This document shows, in pieces, positions 1 to 11,470 of a DNA stretch of 64,000 nucleotides. Position 1 is the first letter of the stretch, and each line of letters starts with the position of its first letter. The stretch covers positions 5,952,001-6,016,000 of the forward strand of contig NC_063988.1 in assembly GCF_932276165.1 (NCBI RefSeq), given 5' to 3'. This DNA is from Plutella xylostella (Eukaryota > Arthropoda > Insecta > Lepidoptera > Plutellidae). Made by a program: the position numbers and the translations under genes. The notes under the pieces are model-generated. The model saw only the letters and a list, made by a program, of their open reading frames with translations. It ran no database searches and was not told the origin of the DNA.

Positions 1-520
1 ATTTATCCTGCCACTCAACCCAGGTATAATTAACAGTTGGCAATGATTCATACCATTTTTTTGCTAAACCACATAGTTTTTGTAGAGCGAAATGCATTGT
101 TTGCCTTTCGTCCCATCCGTATATTACAGAACATTCATTGACTTTGTTAAGCCATCTCTCAGTAGTTTGGGACTTGTTATTTGGGTCAAACTCAGGTATA
201 ACGTTAAGATTTTGATTAAATGACAATGTACTCTTACTTGGCATTCCTTGTAAGACCGATAAAATCTTCACCATATCTTCAGGCGACAGGGCAGCATTTG
301 ACTGGCGAGATGTTGACGGTCTCTGGTTCGACTCTGGAGACGAAGATCTGGTACGCCTACGACGCCGGCGCTGCCGCTTCTTTCGGCGACGCTCTCTTTC
401 AATGGAAGAGTCGGTGCTGGTTTCGGTATCGTTGGAACGGTTTCGACGCCTTGACTTTCTCTCTGGAGTTTGTCTGGACTCCTCTCGAGATACCCGAAGG
501 TTATCAGGCTCAGGAGACAT
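1..520 (-). CDS. Gag-like protein of an LTR retrotransposon, 3' part outside window
   Basis: An open frame starts at an ATG at 518-520 and runs leftward off the window with no stop, about 173 residues. The first ~95 residues are very basic and serine-rich, with an RRRKKRQRRRRRR run near residues 46-58. Then comes a capsid-like stretch with a WLNKVNE segment, a GWDERQTMHFALQKL helix and a KKWYESLP motif, the pattern of insect Ty3/Gypsy-type Gag capsid domains. Gag would form the particle that packages the element's RNA. Protease and polymerase would lie further left and are not visible. No frameshift is seen, so the copy could be fairly young. The plus-strand frame at 220-582 is its shadow. 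Family assignment is by motif appearance only. Confidence 0.75.
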   Translation of the reverse strand, partial: MSPEPDNLRVSREESRQTPERKSRRRNRSNDTETSTDSSIERERRRKKRQRRRRRRTRSSSPESNQRPSTSRQSNAALSPEDMVKILSVLQGMPSKSTLSFNQNLNVIPEFDPNNKSQTTERWLNKVNECSVIYGWDERQTMHFALQKLCGLAKKWYESLPTVNYTWVEWQDK

Positions 521-1914
521 TGTGGTTCTGTAAATTACCAATATTATTCGTATTGTGTATATTTAAACTCAGATTTTTTTGATGAACCATTCTTTTTCTT
601 TAAAAATACTTTGCTGTAAACTTATTAACTTCAAATATTCTTCCCTACATCAAGAAAAATTAAGTTAAATTTAGTAAATGGAGTATCCATGTATATAAAA
701 AAAAACCATAATAAGTTCAAACTCGTAATATGGGCTGTATTACTTTATTTTAAAACAATATTTTAAACTAAAAGTGATCGCAAGTCAACTGTGGGTTGTA
801 AACCTATGTGACTCGATCAGCGTTTAATCATCAACTACTTATGGAAATACACCTACATGATTCCACACAGACTTTGCTTAATTTAACTGTACAGTCTACA
901 TAATTCTATACGGTATCTAATCATCATCAACCTACAGGAACGCACCTACATGGTTCCATGTAGTATCTAATCATCATCAACCTACAGGAACGCACCTACA
1001 TGGTTCCATGCAGTATCTAATCATCATCAACCTACAGGAACGCACCTACATGGTTCCATGCAGTATCTAATCATCATCAACCTACAGGAACGCACCTACA
1101 TGGTTCCATGCAGTATCTAATCATCATCAACCTACAGGAACGCACCTACATGGTTCCATGCAGTATTTAATCATCATCAACCTACAGGAACGCACCTACA
1201 TGGTTCCATGCAGTATTTAATCATCATCAACCTACAGGAACGCACCTACATGGTTCCATGCAGTATTTAATCATCATCAACCTACAGGAACGCACCTACA
1301 TGGTTCCATGCAGTATCTAATCATCATTAACAAGGGACAAGCATAAACTTCATTATCCATACGATATCATATATTTTTAGCAGTTTTACTGTATCACCCG
1401 CTCATATTATCAGAGAGTCGCCCTGATCAAATATAAAGTGTATTCTATCTATCTATCTATAAAGGGGTGCACTTTGGTACATGATTGAATAGTAGTATGA
1501 ACGACTCTGCATGCCTCTTGTATCAAAAGTAAGTTCACAACAGATAGGTATCATATTATTGTTTCGAAAGCGTAATTAAACGACATTGAATCTTCATTTA
1601 CTTCACTCTTATATTTCAAGCAATATTCCTCTACTTAAATCAATTTAATTACAAACATGTGATCCATAGCTATTATCGGAGGGTAGCCCCGATCAAATAA
1701 CTAAGGGTTATGTTAACTTAACGGTATTCCCAGAGAGTAGCCCTGAGCCAATACGTATAAGCTATTTATAAATTTATTTAGTAAATTTATAAATAGCTTA
1801 TACTATTTATAAATTAAATTCAAAATAAAAACCGTTTCTTTTTTTTCACTTAATTATGCTTTCTTATTTTTATATAGAAACAAATAATTTTAATTATCAT
1901 GAAAATTACTAACC
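521..1914 (-). other. Untranslated leader of the LTR element
   Basis: This is 1.4 kb between the Gag start and the probable LTR, with no convincing ORF. It holds the 50-bp minisatellite at 911-1330, a short ATCT run near 1445-1460, an AT-rich 19-bp-arm palindrome at 1758-1800 (loop TTTAG), and three imperfect copies of a ~26-nt motif reading cagagagt.gccctgatcaa at about 1406-1433, 1673-1698 and 1726-1752. Reading it as retroelement leader is an inference from its position between Gag and LTR. Confidence 0.4.
911..1330. repeat. 50-bp minisatellite, 8.4 copies
   Basis: Eight head-to-tail 50-bp units start at 911, 961, 1011, 1061, 1111, 1161, 1211 and 1261, followed by a 20-bp partial unit. 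Each begins cagtatctaatcatcatc and ends acatggttccatg. Copies differ by one or two bases; the 6th, 7th and 8th share a C-to-T change (tatttaa). A degenerate older copy is visible at about 829-870. The unit length is not a multiple of 3 and there are no spacers, so it is neither coding nor CRISPR. Confidence 0.95.
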
Positions 1915-2237
1915 TTGGTTCTGATCTCACTTCTGAAGTATCACAATAACACAATACTTGATTTTGAACACAACACTTTTATTCGTTACATAGCTTACTG
2001 GCTACCAGTTTGGACAGAGCTTCCGCTTATGGTGTTTTCGGTTCGAGCGCTAGCACGACAATGAGCCCTCCCCGGCATAGCCGGTTGCTTTTATAGACCT
2101 CACGAACTTCTACTGGGTGGCGCTCATTGGTCGTTCTGGCGCAGAAACTTGACAAATTCAGTACTTATAAACTAAAACAGCCTTATTTAAGTGTAAATTA
2201 ACAAAAACACTACAGAGATGTAAGGAAATCACGACAC
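1915..2237 (-). repeat. Probable LTR of the minus-strand retrotransposon
   Basis: Read on the minus strand, the segment has a promoter-like TATAAAAGC at 2095-2087 in a locally GC-rich context and an AATAAA poly(A) signal at 1983-1978, about 105 nt downstream. A T/G-rich stretch follows. This TATA to poly(A) spacing is typical of an LTR U3-R-U5 structure, and the strand matches the Gag frame. The outer edge is guessed at a TGTCGTGATTTCC start near 2237. No clear primer-binding site was found and the partner LTR is outside the window. Confidence 0.45.
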
Positions 2238-2532
2238 AAGGAATAATCCTTCAGCGATGTTTCGCCGGAAATTAGCATCCTGATGTTGTATAACATGCAA
2301 TAAAAACGCTCAACAAACTCGTTGTTTCTCATCGGTTGAGACATTTTAATGAACGCCAAATCTCAATATTCTCCTCCCCATTTGGTACTTCGTTATTGCG
2401 AAGATCGGGAGCGGGAACCTCCACGGCATCTTGTAATCACCAACAGAACATAACATTACCAAATAATATTACCAGTCTACCGACGACGTCGTAATCAGAA
2501 AAACTAGCACCATCTTGGGTGTCCCGGCCCAG

Positions 2533-2667
2533 GGGGTCACTCCATATGACGAAAAACTAAGTTTCGGAGCGCTGCTGCGCAAGCCACGACTCTATCTCGT
2601 TGTTATAAACGTGCCGATCACACGACAGCTCTCGTTCGTTCGTTTTTAGTCAGTATAGAGTAACCCT
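2533..2667 (+). mobile_element. MITE family A, copy 1
   Basis: A ~135-bp element ends in inverted GGGTCACTC...GAGTAACCC termini that extend about 25 bp as GACGAAAAAC / GTTTTTAGTC. The core reads agccacgactctatctcg and gacagctctcgttcg. Three relatives lie in the window (12961, 17190, 38652). It has no coding capacity and the transposon superfamily is not assigned. Confidence 0.8.
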
Positions 2668-5171
2668 CCAGCAACTCCGAGCTAATAACTTTCACGAAGC
2701 TGCCTCGACTTGCTCACCTTGTCCGATCAATCGGTCAATTTCACCGACTATCGTCCCGACTCGTCGTCCAACCAGTAGGCACCGTCCCGAAGCATTTTCT
2801 TTTCTCAACGGAAGTGGGCCACTGGTAATGAATAGTTTCTCTAGTTGTTCAATGAAATTGCACTTGATAGTCTGGAATGGCGGGTGTGAGACTTGTTGTA
2901 GCAATAAAAAGTTTAGAAACTCCTAATGACTTATCGGGCTTTATAGAAGCTGGGTAGGTTCTCTAGATTATGTATTTAAGTATATCTAATATCTATACAT
3001 GGGCCCAGATGACTAAAAACTATAGATAATGTATGGCAGATTTCCGATTTGAAATAGTTTTTAATCAAAGTTTAGCTTAATTAATAATTAGTCACGTTGC
3101 TATTTCCAAGAATAAATATCAATAATAGCCAGTTTCTGATGAAAGAGGCGACGACAAACAGGGTGTATCTCAAAAACAGCACAGCCACAATTCATCGCGC
3201 TGTCCGTTAGGGTCACCATATCGAACCCAGCAATGACTTCCCAGTTGTTTGGAATCGGCCATAAATCGAGCGGCTGTCAGTGGGGGCCTAGTAAATAATG
3301 CTAGGTGATGATAAGGAGGCTCCAGTACAAAGTTGAAAGGTGATAGAGGATCTTGAGAAGTCGGAACAAGGCAGGGACAGACTTGTGTGTTTCGATGTTG
3401 TATCGGTTAGAACTATGTTTGTAATAGTGAGGTGAACTGTCGCCAGTGTTTTGTTGATGTTCATTTGAATATAATGCTGTTAACACAGCCGACTGTTAAC
3501 TAAAAAAGTTTGTAGTATAGTATAGAAGTAGATATATGTATTTTGTGTCTTCAAATTCTTAAACGTTCCCATACATATTTTAAATGTACAAGATACCAAC
3601 ATTGGATTGGTGATGTAAAAATGTGAGCCTTACTATTCAGCTGACATGGTATTTTATTATATATATTTTTTTCAAAGTAAAAGAAGTACCACTTAAAAAA
3701 ATCACCCGTTACACGTATTCATCACCTTACGACAATCCTTTGTTTTTTTTCATCACGAAACGAACGATTTATCATTTACCAGACAGAACAACAGAATCCG
3801 CCATTGCGAACAAATTAGCTGCGACCCGCGACAAAATAAATTCGCAGGCGATCCGCAGAACACGGATGCACACGGCACAGATGCCCGAAGATTTATCTTA
3901 GAGCCACAGACTATAAATAAAGACTCGCGCCCAACCGGCGGAAAGGTCAGGCGAGCGCGGCCGCCGCTGCTCCGATACATTATTGTCCTTCGCGTTTAGT
4001 TTAGGATTTTATGCCATCGGAGATCTGGAGGTAGGAAAGATAGTTGTCAGTTGTTTGTAACCTTCAGGGTTGAGAAGAAGAAATCTCGTTTAGGCAATAA
4101 GTCAAATTTGAAAGTCAAAAAGGCAACAATTGAGTTAAAAAGGGTCTATCTACCCCGCAAACGAATACAGTAAGTAGTAGGTACCATGGTGTAATTTGGC
4201 ATTTTCCCAAGAACTTAGCACAATGAATGTTAAAGGCATAATAAATAAACAAAATTCATAGCTGAAACCCCCGGAACGGACCCGCAGCGGCGAGCGTGGC
4301 TGTCTCAAGGCCGATGCACAATTCAGATATCCCCAGACTTGTTCGGAGAACGGCCCCACCTGTGGATTGTTTACTATTGCGTTCTCTTTTTAAATACCAA
4401 GGAGGTTATTGTTTATTAATGACGCATTGTAGATAGGAATGTGATTGATTTTGCATAGCATGAAACCTCTTTGGCTTTATTTTTTGTTTAATGTTGTGTG
4501 TGTCGTGTGCGCTGTGCACGAGTGAATGTTGGTGCTCCAACTGGTATCCAAATAAAAATAATAACAAAAAAAAATTAATAAAAAAGTTATAAAAGTGAGA
4601 GTATATTATTTAACGCCAACATAATAATAGGTATTTGATATCATGCCACTGACACTGTCAATTAATTATTTACTAACCGTGGTTCATGATTAATGGTCTC
4701 CCGATATTTATCAATAACTTTGCTATCGTTATATGCATTATATTTATTTGGCTTTAGAATAAATTTTAAGGCGGTTATAAATCTACGCTACGACAAAAAT
4801 TCATTTATTGACTACACAAGTTGACCAATTTACGAAGAATAAATTGTATGATATTAAATGGATATAATTTGCCGGAGAATATACAATATGAAGTTAGGGT
4901 ACTTTACATAGCTTACTTACACAATTTTCTAAGCTTAAATCTAGCTTAAACCACACCTCGATATCGGGAGAAACTAGCTATAAAACTTTATAACTGCATG
5001 TTTAGACACACTAACTTGTAAAGTTGCTGGATCCATTGTGAATAATAAGCTTAAGGTTTAGCTTGGCAGGTTGTTTTCGCATAAATTAATTTCAAAACCC
5101 TGTGTGTGAGTGGTATATAATGTTAACGTGGGTTATTAAATGATAATAATTAATATGAAGAATTATAACAA
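2668..5171. other. Intergenic, no gene seen
   Basis: AT-rich spacer. The short ORFs at 2692-2904, 3301-3486, 3623-3901, 3753-3980 and 4150-4359 have no recognisable domain, lack flanking splice signals and overlap on opposite strands. A locally GC-richer patch lies at 3905-3975. I support no gene here. Confidence 0.5.
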
Positions 5172-6073
5172 GTGATTTTTAGAACATGTAAACTGGATGT
5201 TGTAAAAAAGGATACTGTCTTTCTTGGTATGACTATAGATTCAAAGTTGCAGTGGGGACCTCACATTGCCAAATTGGCTGGAAGGTTGAGCTCCGCAGCT
5301 TTTGCTGTACGGAAAATTAGACAACTGACCGACGTTGAAACCGCCAGATTAGTTTACTTTAGTTATTTCCACAGCTTATTGTCGTATGGCATTTTGCTTT
5401 GGGGTAGAGCCGCTGATATTGAAACTATATTTGTATTACAGAAAAGAGCCATCCGCTCTATATACAAACTTGGTTCCAGGGATTCATTGAGAGAACTATT
5501 TAAAGAAATTAACATCCTTACAGTTCCATGTCAGTTCATTTTTGCCAATTTAATGTATGTACGAAAGAATATTTCCACTTTTGATACAATTGGCAGTAAT
5601 CATGACATTAATACTAGGAACAAGCATAAGCTGGCTTTTCCAGCGATGCGTCTGGCGAAAGTTAATAAATCGTTTTTAGGGTACTGTATTAGATTTTATA
5701 ATAAGCTTCCAACAGAAGTTGCTCAAATGCCAGAGAATAAGTTTAAGTGTTACATTAAAGAGAAACTCAGTAAAAAAGCTTATTATAAAATTGATGATTA
5801 CTTAGAGGACGTTAATGCATGGCTGTGATAAGTAGTTAGCTCTGCTCATATTATTATAATAATTATTATTAAGCTTATATGTATTGTATACCAACTAGTT
5901 TTAAGTCTTTTTTTGAAAAGATGGCTCAGGAGTTTCTTGCCTCCGTTCTTCTCCTTAGACAGAAAGAGCCCCCCCTTATCCGAACGGAGAGTAATTTGTA
6001 AAAATTGACGTTCATCAGAAAATTTTATATTTGTACGATGAATAAAAAATTTTGACTTTGACTTTGACTTTGA
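5172..6073 (+). mobile_element. 5'-truncated jockey-like LINE, C-terminal reverse transcriptase
   Basis: An intact frame at 5172-5828 encodes about 215 residues of the C-terminal part of a jockey-type non-LTR retrotransposon ORF2. It has the FLGMTIDSKLQWGPHI motif, then SSAAFAVRKIRQLTD, SLLSYGILLWG and a basic lysine-rich tail, as in the thumb and C-terminal region of insect jockey-like reverse transcriptases. A ~240-nt 3' UTR follows, then AATAAA and a TTTGAC hexamer run at 6051-6073, the 3' tail expected of this class. Endonuclease and polymerase palm are missing, so it is a dead 5'-truncated insertion. The frame is uninterrupted, suggesting a young copy. The truncation point is about 5175-5190; no clear target-site duplication was found. 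Confidence 0.85.
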
Positions 6074-9000
6074 AGTTTAGTATGGCGAAAGGGGGGTGAC
6101 TCAGGGGCTCATCCTGAATAACTTTTGTTCTACGACTTTTGTAAATATGTATAAATACGTCTTGACACATCCTAAAATTTAAATATAAAATATTATTATA
6201 TGTATGTGGTTCAGTTCAATTAAATTTATTTGTTTATGATGCCAGACAGTTATGAAATATTGATATCGGTTTAAACTATTTTTATCTCCACAATGATAAT
6301 GGTCATTAATTAAAATATTGCTCAATCTCATCAGTATCTTTTGTTAGTTTTGCCACACAAGCTAAAGCCTCGTACCTACTTACTTACTAGTAGTTCAAAT
6401 GCATTAATGAAATGCGATTAGAATCTATATTTATCTTTCGAAACATTGAACACTTATAAATAGTTAAAATCGCTATGGAAATACCTATTATTCTTATCAC
6501 ACTCCATAACTTTCAAAGATATAAAATTGATAAAAGTCATATTTTTTTATTTGCAATAAATTCCTGTGGAGTAAGATACAGCGTAGATTTATTTGTCTAT
6601 CTGATACAGCTTGGACGTTCACATCGCGGCGAGAAAGTCCCCCGATATTCTGATAAAGTATTGTCCGATAATTGCAAACGTACGTGGGACAGGTAATACC
6701 AGTCGACAGACTCGATGCATCTGGCTATCGAAACTCGAAAGCCACAGGAAGGTTCCTCTAGCTCTACAAAAACTACCAAATAGACCTGTTATGTTTAAGA
6801 GTTTTTAGACAATCACATGAAGTCGTGGTCATCGCAACAGCCCTTCGTTACTTAGTCTTAAGCTAAAGCAACCCTCCAGTTCATTCGGGTACAATCCGCG
6901 GCAACTATTAGAAAATTCAGCGCACACCTGTGCCGCGCGGGATGGACGCAAGCCTCGGCAAAGTGTGGTCGTAAGCAATTTCAAGCTTCGTACCCTGTGG
7001 CTGGACTGGCTGCTTCAATTTACCGGATACTAATGGCGATTGTTAGAGCCGTCGGGGATTATGAATGAAATGGCGGAGCGTGGGCCGGACACTGCCGTAG
7101 CCCCGAGACGCAACAGCATCGCTGATAAATGAGCAGTATTCGTCAATGCGCTACTTTTAAAAAGTAGTCCTTTTTGCGTTTGTATAGCAAACTATACAAA
7201 CGCAAAAAGGACTACTTTTTGCTACATGATGAAGATATAACACAGCACATAGGTCAGGCTCGGGAATGCATGAAGTATGCCTTCTGTTTTGCCCAGACGG
7301 TGGCGATTTGACTGGCGATAAAGTACAGCGCGAAGGCAAAAAGTAACCCGCTCTATCTAAAGGAAAACATCCACGCTATTCCGCTGTTTAGTCAGTTATT
7401 TATTGCTGGACGTTTTTCACTTAATTGCGGTCTTCTCCAGGTGTGAAGCGGGTGATCGTCGCGTGAGTCACCGCACCGCCATATCACGGGGACGCCTCAC
7501 TTGTCGCCACAAATTTCACAGATAAATCACACTTAATTAAACATTGGTTTTATTTGAGGCGGGGTACAAAGTAGCGCGGCAGATAGTAGATAGTCAGCGA
7601 CGGTGGATCTTAATTCAGGCTCAGCCCGGCTTGTCACACGGGGACTAAGTGGAGACTCGTGTCGTCCCCCACTGCGCACTTTATTGCCACCGCAATAGTT
7701 GCTCTTATTTTGTAATGAGACGCCGCCGCCGCGTAATATTTTATTCAATAAAATCAAAGTCGCAGATCTAGGGTCGAGGCGGATAAATGTATGAATTGCA
7801 AATAAATCATGATCGCAACAAGTTGGCCGGTTTCCTGTGACAGGAGAGAGGCTGTGCTGTCATACGCGTCCACTCCGCTAACAGATTTGAACTTTAGGCG
7901 ACAAGGCTCCGTTAGGCGCGTGTATTTAACATATCGGGTTGCACACATCTAGCTGTTCACAATCACTTTGCAAGAGTTACGGTTTTGCATTGCGTTTAAC
8001 GGTTCCGGACTATTATTAAGTGCTTTGGTTTCAACAGACATGTAAAGCGTCCAGCTCATCACATATTTCTCTCTGACAGCATCATCGCCCTTGAAAATCT
8101 ATCTGTCTCATAACTGAGTAACACGAGCTCGGTGTTCATAAAGTTGTGAGATTGTCCGTCAAACCGCAATTATAGCTGGTATATTAAAGATCGTAATCGG
8201 CGTTACAGGTTACAAGAAACCTGTCCAGCTATAGGAGGTTTTGTGACCTTGATATCGTAGTCGAAAGCGCGCGGCGCGGCGGCGGGGCGGGCGCGGGGCG
8301 GCGCATGATGTATGGATTCCAGGGATCACACGTACGCCGCTGTGTGAACTAGCAGTAAAATTGCCGTTCTGTATGAACAGCACACTTTCTTGGCACGAGC
8401 GTGACTTTCATACAATAATGTCCAAGCAAACACATGGATTCGCTAGGCGTAGGTATGTATTTCTTTTACAAAGTCGACGACGGAAACATTCAGCTTTTTG
8501 TAATATCACATGGTTGAGGCAACCGTGTAACATTATAGCCAGTTACAAATTCCAGGAGAACCCGTTTTCGACTTACCAATCTAAATATAACCCTGAATTT
8601 ACTGCGAAAAATACACTAATAACATGAGATTATACGATCTTAAGCACGATTTAAGCCATATAATCACGGTGCAGAATAAGATGTTGGTTTTGCCGCATGA
8701 CAATGCAGGAGGCATTCTTATGTAGATATTTAGTTGCAAACTGCTCGGAATTTGACAAAATATTTCAGTCGCAGAAGCAGCCAGTGCTGCGACCGGTTTA
8801 TGCAAGACACAAACGAAATACTTGCGTAATACACCGTATGCCGTAGGCTTTAAGTACTATTCTCCAATAATGTAATAAAGTATCTGATTTATTGCTACAT
8901 ACGGCGCCCTGGATAGGTTACCTCTTACTTTGAGGTAAGTACTACCGAAAAAAGCAATTGCTTTGATACAGATAGGTGAAAGTAAATTACGTATAATTTC

Positions 9001-9378
9001 CCCGTGGCCTTTAGGCGTAAAGGACACAGTTTTATGTCGTTGAACTCGTATATTTTCAGTGAAATAAGAAAGATACTTTTGGTGAGGGTATTCATAATAA
9101 TTCTTATGATGTTCCCATTCCCACCTTATAATAATTATTACAATATCATTAATATCTATCATTGTATTGTAGCAGTAAGATAGATAAAGCTGTAATATGG
9201 TTATATCCTTAGGTATACATATAGGTACCGTAACATAATATAAAATATCAAACAAAACATAAATATAATCTTACTCATGTCACACTTGTAGTTAAAATAA
9301 ACTATACGGATCTACTACCAATAATGGCATCTATGTCACACTAAACTTGTAAGTAGTAAAATTAAACTATACCAACCT
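6074..9378. other. Intergenic, no gene seen
   Basis: AT-rich spacer with a long hairpin (7159-7220) and a short very GC-rich patch at about 8265-8305 (a CG/GGGCGG run) that could mark a promoter island of a gene I cannot trace. ORFs at 6475-6808, 7157-7339, 7533-7948, 8361-8627, 8599-8805 and 8857-9255 show no recognisable domain. Confidence 0.45.
7159..7220. repeat. Perfect 29-bp inverted repeat with 4-nt loop
   Basis: The left arm 7159-7187 begins AAAAAGTAGTCC. The right arm 7192-7220 is its exact reverse complement, and the loop is CAAA. No target-site duplication or other transposon hallmark is seen. Confidence 0.95.
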
Positions 9379-9445
9379 ATTTAGTCCAGTCAAGGAATGA
9401 GGTGTAGAGTGCGTGAGCAGGTAACTAAGCGATTCCTTCAGAAAC

Positions 9446-10250
9446 TTGATCAGGGGGCTTAGGTTGTTAACATACCAAAAGTCCTGACTCCTATTTGATG
9501 AGCGGGGGGAAGGAGGGGGAGATAAAGGTACGAATTTTTGGTTTTTAGCTTATATCTCGAAAACGGTGCATCGTAGAGAAATATTTTTACTAATGAAATG
9601 GAGCTCTTAAAATTATCTAAAACTTTTATATCATATGTTTTTTTCTAATTCCTAACCGTTTTCGAGCTATTACCCTCGGAAAAAGTTGAAATTTACAAGA
9701 AAAATTCATTCATGTCAAAACATTCATAAACATTGCATCATTTTGTCTAAACCTAATCATAAAAGAATAAAATGAAGAGAAAAGTTGTAGATTTTTTAAT
9801 TCCCTTTTAGAATATATATGCATATGCTGGTCAATGTCCAACCCGCCTAAAGTTACAGCTATTTTAAACTTGCATTTTGGTAAATTCACTGACATAACTC
9901 ACCGAGTTAGTAAGCTTAAGTGTAAGTAAAATAGCTGTAACTTTAGGTGGGTTAGACATTAACCAGCATATCTATATATATTCTAAAGGAAATTTAAAAA
10001 TCTACAACTTCTTTCCTATTAATTTTTTTTATTTATGAATAGGTTTAGACAATATGAAGCAATGTTTATGAATGTTTTGACATGAATACATTTTTCTTGT
10101 AAATTTCAATTTTTTCCGAGGGCATAGCTCGAAAACGGTTAGGAATATAAAAAAACAAAAATTCGTACCTTTATCCCCCTCTCCTTCCCCCCGCTCATCA
10201 CCTAGGAGTCAGGACTTTTGGTATATTAACAACCTAAGCCCCCTGATCAA
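9446..10250. mobile_element. 805-bp palindromic (foldback-like) element
   Basis: The ends are TTGATCAGGGGGCTTAGG and its reverse complement. The arms (about 9446-9868 and 9927-10250) match in inverted orientation nearly throughout, including GGTACGAATTTTTG, CCTAACCGTTTTCGAGCTAT and AACCCGCCTAAAGTTACAG. The left arm carries about 100 nt absent from the right (9541-9640). The short spacer holds a 37-nt LINE-like piece (9886-9922). It splits the left terminal repeat of the surrounding element, so it inserted later. It encodes nothing recognisable. Confidence 0.85.
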
Positions 10251-10611
10251 TACTGCTACTCTTGACACGCAAGACGGTTATTCATATTGCGGTAATATTG
10301 CCTTCGAGTCATTTGGCACTCTGGAACACGATGGTAGCGCCACCTTGCCTACCGTATTTGGTGGTTTTCGGGTGAACTAGTCTAAATTCGGTTACGAACG
10401 CAAGTTGGTACTCTTGACCGCCATTTTGACAGTTGTCAATATTGAACAAACTGGATATACGCAATCGCTAAGGCAAGAAGAAAAAAGCAACTTTATTACT
10501 TGTATTTGTACTTGTGAGTGGCGATTTTGTGTGGTTTTGTGTGGTACTGGTATTTGAGACTAAAGATGCTGTGTTATGGCTTATTTAGCACTACGAATAG
10601 CGATTTAGCGC

Positions 10612-10780
10612 AATGCGCAGCGAAAAGATATCCGGAGGCGCAAAAATCAGCGGCGAATGGTGAGATATTTGGACGAAGCAGTGGAAATGGGACAGGCGGA
10701 GTTCGTCGATAATTACCGCCTCACAAAAGAACTTTTTGATGAACTATGTGGAGACATAGAGCCCTTCATGAAGGAAGGGT
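10612..10780 (+). pseudogene. Harbinger-type transposase N-terminal fragment
   Basis: An open stretch of about 55 residues starts with a basic RRRKNQRR run, then YLDEAVEMGQAEF and DNYRLTKELFDELCGDIEP. The last part resembles the N-terminal helices of PIF/Harbinger transposases (a YRLTKELFD-like motif). The frame is cut where the inverted SINE begins (about 10776-10790), and the DDE nuclease domain is absent. No convincing start codon is visible beyond an internal ATG at 10657. It is a transposon relic; the family call is tentative. Confidence 0.5.
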
Positions 10781-11133
10781 TTAGGCCTAGTCCACCACGC
10801 TGGCCTAGTGCGGGTTGGTGGACCCCAACACAAGCAAGCTTGTGCTGAAAGAGTTTATTTATTTATTTGAAGACCAACAAATGATACACTTGTTACATAC
10901 ATCAAGGCTACATAAATAAAATACAGTACAGGCCCCTGACTAGGATTAAGGACTGCTGCCGAAGCAGCAACCGGGCCCCACGGCTTAACGTGCCGTCCGA
11001 AGCACGGAAGCGTCCAGAAAAGAACCACTTGAAATTGGTCACCCATCCAATGGCTGACCGTGCCAGTTGTTGCTTAACCTCAGTGATCAGTTACGATCAC
11101 TGAAGCCCGCTCGACTACAGACGCTTCGATAGT
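10781..11133 (-). mobile_element. 5S rRNA-derived SINE, inverted and chimeric
   Basis: Read on the minus strand from about 11133, it begins with the same head as the SINE at 58167-58558, including the 5S-like GAGGTTAAGCAAC and GGATGGGTGACC boxes. It ends with the shared tail GGTGGACTAGGCCTAAACCC. Between them, about 80 nt (10858-10940) of AAATAAATAAA-rich sequence replace the ggccttcgggcggc segment of the other copy. The 3' end is lost at the junction with the transposase fragment. Confidence 0.8.
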
Positions 11134-11470
11134 GTCAACTTGACACTATTCACGACAGTTTTTGTTATTTTTTCCTTTTCATTCATTCTTTCACAAAGTC
11201 GATAAAACAGTTTCAAACAATCATAACCAAATTTTAAGTGAAACCGAATTGTAACCAAATAGACGTCAAGAGTACCAAATCTAAATTGAAATTGGTTCTG
11301 ACTCGAGCACAATATTAACGCAATATGAATAACCGTCTTGCGTATCAAGAGTAGCAGTACAAGTTTCTGAATGAATCGCTTAGTTACCTGCTCACGCACT
11401 CTACACCTCAGTTTGAGTCATTTATTGACTGGACTAATTACAAACAATGAACTGTGCTACTGCTATAGTC

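Larger units (their letters stand above)
9382..11436 (+). mobile_element. Harbinger-like DNA transposon remnant with long TIRs
   Basis: The ends are TAGTCCAGTCAA and TTGACTGGACTA, each flanked by ATT (9379-9381 and 11437-11439), consistent with a 3-bp target-site duplication. Inverted homology continues inward for about 115 bp (GAGGTGTAGAGTGCGTGAGC..., AAGACGGTTATTCATATTGCG), so the terminal repeats are unusually long. The left one is split by the palindromic element at 9446-10250. The interior keeps only an N-terminal transposase-like fragment, followed by a minus-strand SINE. The catalytic part is missing, so the copy is non-autonomous. The superfamily call rests on the 3-bp duplication and a weak protein resemblance. 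Confidence 0.6.

Noticed and set aside
220..582. 120-codon plus-strand ORF
   Set aside because: Shadow of the minus-strand Gag frame.
911..1330. CRISPR-like array
   Set aside because: The 50-bp units are contiguous with no unique spacers, and the genome is a eukaryote's.
2692..2904. 70-codon minus-strand ORF next to a MITE
   Set aside because: No domain, no splice context, no codon signal.
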